Assembly: GCF_011753055.1 (NCBI RefSeq)
Contig: NZ_VWWJ01000004.1
Location: 1-64,000, forward strand
Reading direction: 5' to 3'
Length of the DNA stretch: 64,000 nt
Source: Burkholderia sp. Ax-1719
GTDB taxonomy: Bacteria > Pseudomonadota > Gammaproteobacteria > Burkholderiales > Burkholderiaceae
Positions 44,675 to 54,024 of this stretch are shown one piece after another (positions within the stretch are counted from its first letter, which is position 1; each line of letters opens with the position of its first letter). Below the pieces are notes generated by a model, which saw only the letters and a list, made by a program, of their open reading frames with translations, did not search any database and was not told the DNA's origin. Both the position numbers and the translations under genes were made by a program.

Positions 44675-45418
44675 TCAGGCCTTGAGGTTGAGGGCAGGCA
44701 CGCCCTTGCGGCTGCTCGACCAGCGTTTTCCGGGGCCGAGCCGGTCGACGTGACGTTGCAGATCCTTGCCCCACGCATGGCCGCTGGCCGCGCCCAGATC
44801 GCGCACCAGCTTGACCACTTTCACGCGCGTGCAGTGGGACAGCAGGCGGTCGAGCACGGCTGGGCGCAGATCGTGCAGCTTTGCCGCGATGGCCATCGCC
44901 TCGTCGAGCGCCTGGCCTTTGCCGCCGCGCTTGCCAATATCGCTCGCGAGTTCGAGCAGCGCGCGTTCGGGCCGCGAAACGAGAATCGACGGATCGAGGT
45001 TGGGCAGCGGCGCGACGGCATGGCCGGACGGCAAGGCGTCGTCGAAAAGACGCGTGGTTTGCAGCCAATGGGGCAGATGCGCGTCGGCCCATTCGGGCAT
45101 GACGTAGGGGCGCGGGGCCCAGAGCGCGAAACGCACGTGTGCGTCGATGCTCAGCCGCCCGCCTTGCCAGTCGAGCGCGGTCTTGCCGCCGATATGCAGA
45201 CCGCTGACGTGGCGCCCCAGATACGCGAGCACGCCCGCGCGCGTGGGCATGTCGCCCGCGAGCAGATACGCGCCTTTGGAGAGTCGTTGCAGCCAGCCGG
45301 CGCTGACGAAGTAGGTGGTTTGCTGGGCGCTGACGCCGCAATCGCGCAGCATCTGCGGGTCGAGCGGTTGTCCGCGCGGGACGCCTTCCATGAGGCGTAA
45401 AAGTGTCTTGCTGGCCAT
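44675..45418 (-). CDS. AbiEi-like antitoxin/regulator without an adjacent toxin gene
   Basis: The 247-residue protein begins MASKTLLRLMEGVPRGQPLDPQML and has a winged-helix N-terminus (LRDCGVSAQQTTYFVSAGWLQRLSKGAYLLAG). This is the AbiEi antitoxin N-terminal domain, followed by the C-terminal region with VSRPERALLELASDIGKRGGKGQALDEAM. In type IV systems AbiEi antagonises the nucleotidyltransferase AbiEii, encoded just downstream. Here the downstream gene is a convergent BON protein and the upstream one an SDR, so no toxin is visible. It may be an orphan regulator. Solitary relatives are known. Confidence 0.82.
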   Translation of the reverse strand: MASKTLLRLMEGVPRGQPLDPQMLRDCGVSAQQTTYFVSAGWLQRLSKGAYLLAGDMPTRAGVLAYLGRHVSGLHIGGKTALDWQGGRLSIDAHVRFALWAPRPYVMPEWADAHLPHWLQTTRLFDDALPSGHAVAPLPNLDPSILVSRPERALLELASDIGKRGGKGQALDEAMAIAAKLHDLRPAVLDRLLSHCTRVKVVKLVRDLGAASGHAWGKDLQRHVDRLGPGKRWSSSRKGVPALNLKA

Positions 45419-45565
45419 GTGTCCGAATGAGTTTTTTGCAGGCGGACCGGCAGGCCAGAGGCTCGATCACGCATGATTTATTTTAATCGAACCGGGTATA
45501 TTTTGTATTTGAAGAGAAAAAAGAATGAATCGGGTGAGACGGCGAGTGTGTGCTTCAGTTGAACC

Positions 45566-46321
45566 TCAGGTCAGGTTCAAACCGCCATCCGCGAGCAGGA
45601 TTTCGCCGGTCAGATAGTCCGAAGCCACCAGCATGGCGACGGCCTGGGCGATGTCGTCTGGGGTGGCGGCGCGGCGCATCGGCGAGCGGTCTTTCCAGAG
45701 CTGTTGCGCGCCGGTCCAGTCGGCCGTGAGCGGCGTATCGACAAGGCCAGGCGCCACGGCGTTCACGCGAATCTCCGGTGCAAGCGAGAGCGCGAGCAGG
45801 CGGGTGACGTGATTGAGCGCCGCCTTGCTTGCGGCGTAAGGGATGGACGCGCCTTTGGGTCTCACGCCCGCATGCGAACTCACGTTGACTACGCAACCGG
45901 GCTTGCCGTTGCTGGCGGCTTCGCGCAGCGCTGCCTGCGCCTCGGTCACGAGGCGAAACGGCGCGACCACGTTGACTTCGTGAAGCTCGTGCCACACCTC
46001 GGGGGTGGCGGCGGCCAGATCGTCGTGCGGGATCACGCGGCTGATGCCTGCGTTGTTGACCAGCACGTCGAGCCTGCCCCAGAGCGCAATCGATTCGCGG
46101 ATCAGTCGTACGCGCTGGGCGTCGTCGGCGAGATCGGCCTGAATGTAGGCCGCTTTCCCGGATTCCTGCGCGAGTTCACGGGCGAGCGCCTCGCCCGCTT
46201 CGGCGGAACTGCGCGAATGCAGGACGACGGCGTAGCCCTCGCGCGAGAGGCGTCGTGCGATCGCCATGCCGATGCCGGAAGTCGAGCCGGTGACGAGGGC
46301 GACGGGGTGGGGAGCGTTCAT
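45566..46321 (-). CDS. Short-chain dehydrogenase/reductase (FabG-like)
   Basis: The 251-residue protein has the SDR dinucleotide motif VTGSTSGIGMAIARRL, the NNAG motif in LVNNAGIS, the active-site Ser in VVNVSSHAG and the catalytic YxxxK (PYAASKAAL). The end VASDYLTGEILLADGGLNLT is typical of classical FabG-like SDRs. The glycine-rich loop and SRSSAEAG region would favour NADP. Substrate is unknown. It appears monocistronic. Confidence 0.88.
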   Translation of the reverse strand: MNAPHPVALVTGSTSGIGMAIARRLSREGYAVVLHSRSSAEAGEALARELAQESGKAAYIQADLADDAQRVRLIRESIALWGRLDVLVNNAGISRVIPHDDLAAATPEVWHELHEVNVVAPFRLVTEAQAALREAASNGKPGCVVNVSSHAGVRPKGASIPYAASKAALNHVTRLLALSLAPEIRVNAVAPGLVDTPLTADWTGAQQLWKDRSPMRRAATPDDIAQAVAMLVASDYLTGEILLADGGLNLT

Positions 46322-46587
46322 CGACAGGGCTCAGGTATGAGGGGTGTAAGCAATGTGTGAAATGCGCGATAAGAATGCGAAAGCAGGGCTCACAAAGCAT
46401 TATTGTCGATGAACGCTTAGTCGATGTCGAATCGCCGCGCGCATCGGACGCCTTGCCGAACCACCTGAATGGCCTTGTGTCAGAATCCGTTCAACTGTAT
46501 CTCGCAGTGCGCATGGGCACGAGACATACAGCTTGACACGACAGTTCATATAAGAGCGCCGGCAAAGCGGCGCATAGGGGGCGGCGC

Positions 46588-47394
46588 ATGAATCCGGTTA
46601 CGTTCGGGCAATGTGTGAAGGGCGCGTGGCGCGACGGTTTGCGCTATGTGAAGGCGCAACCTGTGCTGCTACTGATTTTTTGCGTACTGGCTTGGTTGAC
46701 GTTTTTTGCCGAGACCGCGCTGGTTCCTGTTGACGTCCCGCCATTCAGGCTTCTGGCTTATGTTCCATACAGCGTATTTGAGCTGGCCAAAATGGCGGTG
46801 TTCTCGACACTCACGATACAGGTCACGCGTTTCGCGCTGCTGGGCGCATCCGCGAGTAATGGGCCGCTCTTGAGCCGTCCTTTTTGGCGCTATCTTGGAC
46901 TGAATTCAGCGCTCATCGTGTCGTTTCTGATCGTGACCGCATGTGCCGTGGCGCTCGCATACGGACTTCTGCTTGTGCTGGCGCGACACCATGTTCTTGC
47001 GCCTTTGTTCGTGCCGCTCATGCTCGGCGGCGGCGGCGCAATTGCCGCGTGTGCGATGATTTTCGTGTATTTCAGGCTCAGTCTTTTATTCACTCACGTT
47101 GCGGTGGGGCGCGAGTTGCAATTTCGCGCTGCCTGGATCGATACGCGCGGGCATTGCTGGAGCATCCTGTTGACCCAGATGGTGGTGACATGCCCGCCAT
47201 CGATACTTATGTGGTTCCTCTCGATCACCGCGGGCCCGGCACGGCAGCATGGATGGGGCAGTGTTGAGGCGGCGCTCAATGGCGCCGTCTGGGTCATCAT
47301 GCTGTGCGTTGGCGGGACGTGCTCCGCATGGTTGTACCGGCGCTACGCTGGGGCGCTGCTCGATTATTCAGCAACGGCCGTGTCTGGCGGCTAA
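46588..47394 (+). CDS. Multi-pass inner-membrane protein of unknown function
   Basis: The 268-residue protein has about six hydrophobic segments (VLLLIFCVLAWLTFFAET, VFSTLTIQVTRFALL, LIVSFLIVTACAVALAYGLLLVL, LMLGGGGAIAACAMIFVYFRLSLLF, a late ILLTQMVVTCPPSILMWFL, AVWVIMLCVGGTCSAWLY) and a short basic N-terminus. I recognise no family motif. Its 3' end overlaps the convergent sirtuin gene by 4 bp. Codon use is less GC-biased at third positions than its neighbours. Confidence 0.72.
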   Translation: MNPVTFGQCVKGAWRDGLRYVKAQPVLLLIFCVLAWLTFFAETALVPVDVPPFRLLAYVPYSVFELAKMAVFSTLTIQVTRFALLGASASNGPLLSRPFWRYLGLNSALIVSFLIVTACAVALAYGLLLVLARHHVLAPLFVPLMLGGGGAIAACAMIFVYFRLSLLFTHVAVGRELQFRAAWIDTRGHCWSILLTQMVVTCPPSILMWFLSITAGPARQHGWGSVEAALNGAVWVIMLCVGGTCSAWLYRRYAGALLDYSATAVSGG

Positions 47395-48221
47395 CTGCGC
47401 CCCCGTTGCGCGTCGATGGCTTCCAGCACCTGTCGCGCGCCACCCTGAATCCCGATGCCGCTGGCTGGATCGATCTGCGGTTCGCGCGGATTGATGCGAA
47501 CCACTCGCGGCCCATTGCGTTCACTGAAGCGCCGCACGGTCGGCAGGCTCGTGCCCGCACCCATTTCGATCACAACGGGTCGTCGGACGTTGCCAAGCCA
47601 TGCTTCCAGACGTTCAAGCTGCGCATCGGTGCGTTCGGGCAGCCAGGCGGCGTCGCCGAACATCAGTACATTGGGCCGCGCCATCTCGCCGCAATGCGCA
47701 CAGCGCGGCAACGCGCTCACGAGCCGGCATGCCTGAGCGTCGATCTGCGGATCGAAGGCCTCAGCGGCCCAGATATCTTCGCAGCAAGGTACTGAGCACT
47801 GCAGATGATGTATCGAGCCGTGATATTCGACGACGCGTTCGGCGTCGAAACCGGCACGCTGGAACTGGCCATCGACATTGCTGGTGAAAACGAACGCACC
47901 ATGCTCAAGACCGCGCGCCCACTGTTGCAGGATCGCGAAGCCGCCATGCGGCTGCGTCTCGCGATACAGCTTCATGCGATGGCCATAGAAGCCCCACGCG
48001 AGTTGCGGATTCGCGCGAAACGCGGCGGGATTCGCAATCGATTCGAATTCGATCCGGCTGGCCTTGAGGGCGGGATAGGCCCGCCAAAGGCCTTCGTTGC
48101 CGCGAAAATCCGGCAGTCCCGAATCGACGCCCATGCCCGCGCCCGCGGTGACGAGCAGGCCGTCCGCTGCGCCGATCCACTGCGCAGCCTGCTCGATCGT
48201 GTGTTGCTGTTGTGCGTTCAT
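47391..48221 (-). CDS. SIR2-family NAD-dependent protein deacylase (sirtuin)
   Basis: The 276-residue protein has the sirtuin NAD motif LLVTAGAGMGVDSGLPDFRG and the TSNVDG segment in place of the usual TQN-D. The catalytic His is in VEYHGSIHHLQC. A zinc-type cysteine set QCSVPCC and CAHCG is present, followed by RPNVLMFGD. It should remove acyl groups from lysines using NAD. The unusual CC pair, and an Asn following Ser rather than Gln, place it in a divergent branch. It overlaps the membrane-protein gene by 4 bp. Confidence 0.87.
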   Translation of the reverse strand: MNAQQQHTIEQAAQWIGAADGLLVTAGAGMGVDSGLPDFRGNEGLWRAYPALKASRIEFESIANPAAFRANPQLAWGFYGHRMKLYRETQPHGGFAILQQWARGLEHGAFVFTSNVDGQFQRAGFDAERVVEYHGSIHHLQCSVPCCEDIWAAEAFDPQIDAQACRLVSALPRCAHCGEMARPNVLMFGDAAWLPERTDAQLERLEAWLGNVRRPVVIEMGAGTSLPTVRRFSERNGPRVVRINPREPQIDPASGIGIQGGARQVLEAIDAQRGRS

Positions 48222-48305
48222 ACCCGTCCTGTGATGCGTCGTCGTGATGCGGTTCGATCAGTATGAACGGGGATTGGGACATTGCGTGTCCGGAGTCAGG
48301 TTTGC

Positions 48306-49523
48306 TCAGGCAGCCGAAGCCATGAAATCCAGCACTGCCTTGAACCAGCCCGAGGTCGTGTCGATCACGAGCAGCTTGCCGGTGGACGGATCGATCTGGC
48401 CGCTGGAGATCCACAGCACGCAGCCGTCCGCGCCTGCGCTGCGCAGCGCCTTGAGCCGATACATCATCTGGTCGTAGGTAAGGAACTCGCTCACGCCGCT
48501 GCTATCGGTCCAGACGGGCGTGATGTAGGGCAGCACTTTCTTCGACGTGCCGTTGAGCGTGTCGAAGGCGTGCGACTGGTCGACGGCGTAGACCGCCGCG
48601 CTGTTCCAGTTCGCGTCGCCGGTGGCGGTGCCGTCGTAGCCGTAGTTGTAGAGCGAAGGGCTGTAGTAATCGACCAGCGCGGCCACCGACGCATATTGCG
48701 GGTTGAGCGCGTCATAGGTCGCGGTGGTTGTCGCGCTCCAGCCGAAGGTGTTCTGCGGCACTTCCGCATAGAGGCCCACACTCGCGCCGGGGTTATCGGC
48801 CTTGAACGCGGTGAGCGCTTCGGTCAGATTCTGCACGATGCTCAGGCCGTTGCCGGTCGCCGCGGTGGGGTAGAAGCGCTTCGTATCCCACACTTCCAGA
48901 TCGAGCGAGACGGGCGTGCCGCCGGTGCTGTCCGCGCTGGCGGCCGCAGTAGCGATCTTGGTGGAATCGACCACGTATTCGTCGGTGCAACTGGTGAGCG
49001 GGCAGGTCACCAGCTTGCTGGAATAGATCAGATTGAGCGGCGTAATGCCGAGGCCGCGAAACCATGTATCCGAGATCGTGTTGACGCCGCTTGCGTCCTG
49101 ATACGACTTCAGTTTGAGGAATTCGTACACCGCGAATGGCTTCACGCACGTCACGCTTGCCGTGCCCTGCTGGCCGTCGCTGGTCGATGCCGTGATCGTC
49201 GCGCTGCCCACTGCCGCGCAGGTGACGGCGCCGCTCGCTACGGTTGCGACGCTGGAATCGCTGCTGCTCCAGGTCAGCGCGGAATCGGTGGCATCGTCGG
49301 GTTGCACGCTGGCCGTCAAGCTGGACGATTTGGCGACGGTGAGCGAAAGCGTGCTGGGCGAGAGCGTGACGCCGGTGACTGCCACTGCGGCCGTTGCGCC
49401 CGATGTGAGAACGGCGGCGTTCGAACCGCCACCGCAGCCCGCTAGCGCGGCAAGCGCCGTGAGCGTGACAAGGCCGCTTGCGAGTGTGCTCGAAAAATGG
49501 CGTCGTGTTTTAAATCCCATCAA
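48306..49523 (-). CDS. Lipoprotein with an Ig-like domain and a probable glycosidase TIM barrel
   Basis: The 405-residue protein has a signal region ending LAALAGCGGGS, a lipobox, then a bacterial Ig-like (BIG2) domain (VTGVTLSPSTLSLTVAKSSS and VATVASGAVTCAAVGSATITAS). From residue 120 an acidic-aromatic barrel region follows: PVSLDLEVWDTKRFYP, ASVGLYAEVPQNTFGWS, VDYYSPSLYNYGYDG and KKVLPYITPVWTDSSG, ending AGADGCVLWISSG. The D-L-E-V-W and barrel layout suggest a glycoside hydrolase, distantly like hyaluronidase-type families. The reaction is unproven. It is close to the exopolysaccharide genes. Confidence 0.7.
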   Translation of the reverse strand: MMGFKTRRHFSSTLASGLVTLTALAALAGCGGGSNAAVLTSGATAAVAVTGVTLSPSTLSLTVAKSSSLTASVQPDDATDSALTWSSSDSSVATVASGAVTCAAVGSATITASTSDGQQGTASVTCVKPFAVYEFLKLKSYQDASGVNTISDTWFRGLGITPLNLIYSSKLVTCPLTSCTDEYVVDSTKIATAAASADSTGGTPVSLDLEVWDTKRFYPTAATGNGLSIVQNLTEALTAFKADNPGASVGLYAEVPQNTFGWSATTTATYDALNPQYASVAALVDYYSPSLYNYGYDGTATGDANWNSAAVYAVDQSHAFDTLNGTSKKVLPYITPVWTDSSGVSEFLTYDQMMYRLKALRSAGADGCVLWISSGQIDPSTGKLLVIDTTSGWFKAVLDFMASAA

Positions 49524-49863
49524 AACGGTCCTGCTCCTTTCAATATTTCCGCTTCTTTCAGTTTTCGGCGAATTCGATGAGCGAATAATTCGTTTTAATC
49601 AAATGGCAAACGTTTGCCTTAATGGCGAATATCGCCCATTCAATTAAATTGACCGGAATTTTTTACTCACTCACCATCGAATGGAAATGCGCCTACCTTC
49701 GTCTTATCGGACGAATGGCGGAAAAATTGAGGGGCAAAGCGTCGCACGACTGGGTGCACGCATCATACGGGCACCGGGAAATGAAAAAGCCGGCTGATGA
49801 CAGCCGGCTCTTGCAAGACGATGGGCGCAGTTGCCTGCAGCAACCACCCGCAACAGTTGACAC
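49524..49863 (-). other. 340-bp intergenic region
   Basis: The region separates the lipoprotein gene and the DUF6492 gene. An AT-rich stretch at 49,530-49,680 probably carries the lipoprotein promoter, and a terminator hairpin for the DUF6492 gene lies at 49784-49809. A plus-strand frame at 49622-49867 has no supporting features. Confidence 0.55.
49784..49809 (-). terminator. Intrinsic terminator of the minus-strand EPS transcript
   Basis: Arms AGCCGGCT (49788-49795) and AGCCGGCT (49802-49809) form an 8-bp stem with loop GATGAC. Read on the minus strand, the stem is followed by a T run (A run 49784-49788 on the plus strand). It lies 54 bp after the stop of the DUF6492 gene. Confidence 0.8.
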
Positions 49864-50847
49864 TTAAGCCGTCACTCTGCCGCGCATTTTGTTGAGCAGT
49901 TTGAGCCCGCGCCGCGCAATCGCGGAGTAGAGTTCCGCGCCCTTGAGCGCGGCATCGAAGTGTCGCTCGTAGGGCTGGATCCTGATCGGAAAATACGGCG
50001 ACAGTGTCTCGACGACCTGTTCCAGCGGAATGCGCGTGTTGCTCTGGACCACCGCAAACAGGCCGTCGCTGTTTTCAGCGAAGTGCTGCGCGGCGTTCCA
50101 TTCCTTCATTTCGTTGGCGAACCAGACGCTTTCGGCGGCGTGCAGCGTACGCTGGCCCGGTTGTGCCCACGTGTGGTACTGATCGACCAATCCCTGCTCG
50201 CAGGCGTTGAGCCAGTACAGCGTGTATTCGGTCCAGTCCACCGCATAGTTGGCGAGCAGTACGCGGCGCCAGTCGGTGCCGTGGATCTGCGCGAGGCGCT
50301 CATGCAGTTTCAGGCAGAGCGTGCGAGAGAGCATGGTCGGGGTCCACCAGAGACCGTCGAGATCAAGGCCGGGATCGACATTGAGCAGTTTGGCCGACGC
50401 TTGCCAGATATCCGGGTGCAGGTTGCGCGCCCCGCGGTGCGTGAGCGCGCGGCCGCCGGGCACCAGCGTCTGGGCCGTGAACGGATGCGTGGCGAAGCAG
50501 TCCGGGTCGAACACGATGAAATATTCGGTCTCGATCCACTCGGGCGCGTTGAGCTTGATGATCTGCTGGCGATGCCAGTTGCGGATCTGATGGCGCTGCG
50601 AGAACTCCGCGAAGATGCCCATATGGAGCGATTCGTCGATCACCACGATCGGGAAATCCGCCCATGCCTTCGCATAGCCTTTGACTTCCTCGACTTCTTC
50701 GTGCGGCACGACGAGCACGATGCGATGAAACGTATCGGGCGTGGTGAAGTGGCGCAGCGACGAAAACAGGATGTCGCAGCGGCCGATGTTGTCGGCGTAA
50801 TGCCGTCCCCGGGTCTTGATCGGCAGGATCGCGCTGATTTGGTCCAT
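49864..50847 (-). CDS. DUF6492-family glycosyltransferase-like protein
   Basis: The 327-residue protein starts ISAILPIKTRGRHYADNIGRCDILFSSLRHF and continues FHRIVLVVPHEEVEEVKGYAKAWADFPIVVIDES. Further segments are YFIVFDPDCFATHPF, which has the DxD-like D-P-D of nucleotide-sugar enzymes, and RALTHRGARNLHPDIW. This pattern matches DUF6492 proteins found in polysaccharide loci. A glycosyltransferase role is inferred from DPD and context only. It lies 24 bp after the chain-length gene on the same strand, before a terminator. Confidence 0.75.
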   Translation of the reverse strand: MDQISAILPIKTRGRHYADNIGRCDILFSSLRHFTTPDTFHRIVLVVPHEEVEEVKGYAKAWADFPIVVIDESLHMGIFAEFSQRHQIRNWHRQQIIKLNAPEWIETEYFIVFDPDCFATHPFTAQTLVPGGRALTHRGARNLHPDIWQASAKLLNVDPGLDLDGLWWTPTMLSRTLCLKLHERLAQIHGTDWRRVLLANYAVDWTEYTLYWLNACEQGLVDQYHTWAQPGQRTLHAAESVWFANEMKEWNAAQHFAENSDGLFAVVQSNTRIPLEQVVETLSPYFPIRIQPYERHFDAALKGAELYSAIARRGLKLLNKMRGRVTA

Positions 50848-50871
50848 GGTGTTCCGGTCTGTCGCCGGTAT

Positions 50872-53055
50872 TTAGAAGAATCGGTAGATGAAGTCGGGAA
50901 TATAGCCGCGACGATGCGTGAGCGCGAGACCCACCAGTCGGCCGCCCGCGTCCTGCACCTGCGTTTTCAGGCCCAGCGCCACGGGCTTGCGGGTGGCTTC
51001 GGCGCGCACGGCCATGATGGTCGCGTCGGCCAGCGCGGCGTTTTCGACACCGGCGAACGACTGGCTCGCGGGCGGCGCGTGCAGCACGATGTAGTCGTGC
51101 GATGCGCGCAGCGCGTCGAAAAGCTCGCGGGTCTGTTGCCACGACGCGGGGAACATGCCGTTACGCGGGCGCGCCACCACGATATTGTGGCCGTCGACGC
51201 GCTCGTAGATCAGGCCGTCCGTGCTCAGGGCGTGCGACCCGGTTGCGGTATCGGCGCCGGCGTTCGCGGCGCGATCGCGCGCGGCGGCGTGACCCGGCCA
51301 GGGCAGCAGGCCCTGCGCATCGGGCTGGCCATAAAGCGGCGTCGCGTCTGGTGCGGATGCCATGTCGAGCACGAGCACGGGCCTCGCCGAACGGTTTTCC
51401 AGTTCGACGGCGAGGCCGCGGATCACGGCCTGCAGACCATCGTTCTTGCCGAAGGACAGCGCCATCACGACCTTCGAGTTCGCGTCGGTGCTCGCGTTGA
51501 TCGCGGCGATCATGCGGCCATAGGCCAGATGCGCGGGGCGGCTCACGACAGGCGGCTCGACAGTCGCGAGGCCTGGCGTGCCGGCGCGCGGGCGGCCACT
51601 GGCTGCGCCGCTGAGCATGAGCGGTGCAGCCAGCACTGGCAGCAACAGCGAGCGCTCGACCTGCTCCGGGCTCAGGAAAGTTTCGCGCGTGCTGGCGAGC
51701 ACCAGCACGACGAGCGCCGAGATCACCAGCCCGGCGGCCACCGCCGACATGACGATCAGGCTGGCCGGAATGCTGCGCACCGAAGGCGGGAACGGCGCCT
51801 GGATCACGCGCACGTTCGTGCTGTTGACCTGGCTGACCTGGCCCTGCTGGATCTTTGCCTGTTCGACCTGGCGCGAGCGGTCCTTGAAGCTGTCCGCGAG
51901 GATGTCGCGGTTGGACAGCAACTGGCGCATCTGGCTCGAAATGTCGCTGAGGTTTTTCAGGCGCGTGCGCGCGTCCTTGATCTGTTCTTCGAGCGCGTGT
52001 TGCAGCGCCAGTTCGCCGGCGATGCTGGCATTCAGTGAGGACAGTTTGCCCTGCACCACGTCGTAATAGTCGTTGTGGCCCAGGCGCGTGGTCGTGGCCA
52101 GTTCCTGCTTCTGGCGCGCGATATTGGCGCGCATGTCGTTGACTTGCTGGTCGAGTTGCTGCACGAACGGCGAGTTCGGCAGGTAACGCGCGGCGAAATC
52201 GGCGCGACGCGTTTGCAGCTGCATCAGCGAAAGCTGCATCGTATCCAGCGCGTGCGCGGCTTCGGAATCGTCGGTGTAGATCGGGATGGTCGCGTGCACG
52301 CCTTTGGACGAAGCCTGAATGGATTGCAGTTCGCCCCTGTCCTGTGCGAGTTTTGTGTCGTTATCCAGTTTGTGCTGGACGAGCTGGCTTTCGAGCTGCA
52401 CGGCGCGGGAGATCTGGTCGTCAACATCGACGATGCCGTGTTTTTTCTGGAACGTAAGCAGGTCGGCGTTGGCGCGATCGAGCTGGGCCTTGACGTCGTC
52501 GCGCTCGCCGGTCAGGAAGTCGACGCGACCCGAAGTAAAGATCGTGGCGCGGCGGCGAAAGTATTTGTCGAGCAGGCGCGCGAGGGCATCGGCGGCGACT
52601 TTCGGGTCGGCATCCGAGTAGTTCAGCTGGATGGTGTTGGCGAGATCGTTCTGTTCGATGTGCAGACGACGCTCGAAGTCCCCCAGTTGGGCGTTGATTT
52701 CGCGCTCGCTTGCGCTCGGCCCCAATTTCGAAATGATGACGTCGCGATGGAGTTCAGGGCTGCTGAGGATCTGTGCTTCGACACTGTCGAGCTGGCCGGC
52801 CGCGGGCTGCAGCCCGGCAGAGCCATTGGTATTGTTGGACTGGTCGTAGTAACCCGCGAACAGCACGAGCAGCGTCGCCTGAGCGCGATAGGGCATCGGC
52901 ACCGCCAGTGCCACCACCACCCCGATTGTGACAATGGTAAGAAATACCGCTGCTGCAATCTTGCGGTAATAAAAAAAGGTGTTGAGATAATCCCGGATCG
53001 TCAAATCAACAACTGCTGCTGTGCGGTCAGGCCTGGTTCTAGTTGTAATAACCAT
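50872..53055 (-). CDS. GumC/Wzc-type polysaccharide co-polymerase with a degenerate kinase domain
   Basis: The start at 53055 gives 727 residues. A Wzz domain (DLTIRDYLNTFFYYRKIAAAVFLTIVTIGVVVALAVP) comes first, followed by a long periplasmic coiled coil. A second membrane segment sits near residue 440 after VIQAPFPPSVRSIPASLIVMSAVAAG. The rest is a BY-kinase-like domain, but its Walker A is replaced by MALSFGKNDGLQAVIRG (no GK[ST]), and no tyrosine cluster ends the protein (IPDFIYRFF). It probably sets polymer length without kinase activity. It is divergent from the Wza-like exporter gene. Confidence 0.85.
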   Translation of the reverse strand: MVITTRTRPDRTAAVVDLTIRDYLNTFFYYRKIAAAVFLTIVTIGVVVALAVPMPYRAQATLLVLFAGYYDQSNNTNGSAGLQPAAGQLDSVEAQILSSPELHRDVIISKLGPSASEREINAQLGDFERRLHIEQNDLANTIQLNYSDADPKVAADALARLLDKYFRRRATIFTSGRVDFLTGERDDVKAQLDRANADLLTFQKKHGIVDVDDQISRAVQLESQLVQHKLDNDTKLAQDRGELQSIQASSKGVHATIPIYTDDSEAAHALDTMQLSLMQLQTRRADFAARYLPNSPFVQQLDQQVNDMRANIARQKQELATTTRLGHNDYYDVVQGKLSSLNASIAGELALQHALEEQIKDARTRLKNLSDISSQMRQLLSNRDILADSFKDRSRQVEQAKIQQGQVSQVNSTNVRVIQAPFPPSVRSIPASLIVMSAVAAGLVISALVVLVLASTRETFLSPEQVERSLLLPVLAAPLMLSGAASGRPRAGTPGLATVEPPVVSRPAHLAYGRMIAAINASTDANSKVVMALSFGKNDGLQAVIRGLAVELENRSARPVLVLDMASAPDATPLYGQPDAQGLLPWPGHAAARDRAANAGADTATGSHALSTDGLIYERVDGHNIVVARPRNGMFPASWQQTRELFDALRASHDYIVLHAPPASQSFAGVENAALADATIMAVRAEATRKPVALGLKTQVQDAGGRLVGLALTHRRGYIPDFIYRFF

Positions 53056-53234
53056 GTGCTGTGGTTCCCGGCCCACAAGTTAGATACCGAAGGCGCATAT
53101 AATACGTAAGAAAACATGCCTCAGTCTGTATTTCTATAAATTTAGCGCGGTCCCTGTCGTTCCCTGATGACACTTTTCGGCCTCGATCCGATCTTGATCG
53201 TTTGCGCCGCGGGAATAGCCAGTCAGCGCCATCC

Positions 53235-53975
53235 ATGACACGCACTACACGCTCGATGAAGACTTTTCGCCCGGCTCTCGGTCTGGTGCTGCTGACGCTG
53301 ACCGCCTGTTCCCAGACATGGGTGCAGCCTCAATACCAGCAGCGCGCCAGCTTCGCCAAATGGGTCGATTCGACCCCTTCCATTTATCGCATCCAGCCCG
53401 GCGACGAACTCTCCGTCTTGCTGCCGTTCAATGGCGAGCTCAACTATCGCGGCCCGGTCGCGCCGGACGGAACGCTGACGATGCCATTCGCGGGCACGCT
53501 GCAGGCCGCGGGTCTTTCGGTCGTGCAACTCGGCGAGAACATCAACAAGGCGCTCGCGGCCAATGGCGTGACGGGCAATGCGCACGCGGCGGTGGCCATC
53601 GCGCAGACTTCCTCGCATGTCTATGTGGGCGGTCAGGTGGGCAAACCCGGTGAAGTCGAATTGCGCCCAGGCATGAGCGTGCTGCAGGCTGTAATCGCCG
53701 CGCAAGGATTGCTCGACACGGCGCGCACCAATGAAGTCGTGCTGATCCGCCGCAGCCCGGACGGCCGCCCGATGCTGCACACGATCAATCTGGATTCGCT
53801 CACGCATCAGGGCGATTCGAATCAGGACGTCGTGCTGCAGTCCTCGGACACGATCTTCGTGCCGAAGTCGTCGATCGCCGAAGTCGATCAGTGGGTCGAC
53901 CAGTACATCGACAAGGTGTTGCCGTTCAATCGCAGCCTCGACTACTCGATTTCGAACAATCACATCCTGTATTAA
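53235..53975 (+). CDS. Outer-membrane polysaccharide export lipoprotein (Wza/GumB-like)
   Basis: The 246-residue protein has a signal region ending LLTLTAC (a clear lipobox) and the export-protein motif YRIQPGDELSVLLPFNGELNYRGPVAPDGTLTMPFAGTLQAAGLSVVQL. SLBB-like repeats follow (SHVYVGGQVGKPGEVELRPGMSVLQAVIAAQGLLDTARTNEVVLIRR). It should form the outer-membrane export channel. The start at 53235 is preferred; an internal ATG at 53256 would shorten it by seven residues. The adjacent divergent gene encodes its inner-membrane partner. Confidence 0.9.
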   Translation: MTRTTRSMKTFRPALGLVLLTLTACSQTWVQPQYQQRASFAKWVDSTPSIYRIQPGDELSVLLPFNGELNYRGPVAPDGTLTMPFAGTLQAAGLSVVQLGENINKALAANGVTGNAHAAVAIAQTSSHVYVGGQVGKPGEVELRPGMSVLQAVIAAQGLLDTARTNEVVLIRRSPDGRPMLHTINLDSLTHQGDSNQDVVLQSSDTIFVPKSSIAEVDQWVDQYIDKVLPFNRSLDYSISNNHILY

Positions 53976-54024
53976 AGGTATCGAGGGCAGAGGAAGTCTT
54001 TCCGGGCAGAACACTTTGTACGAA

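Noticed and set aside
46533..46554. TTGACA and TATAAG before the membrane-protein gene as a promoter
   Set aside because: The spacer is only 10 bp, too short for a sigma-70 promoter.
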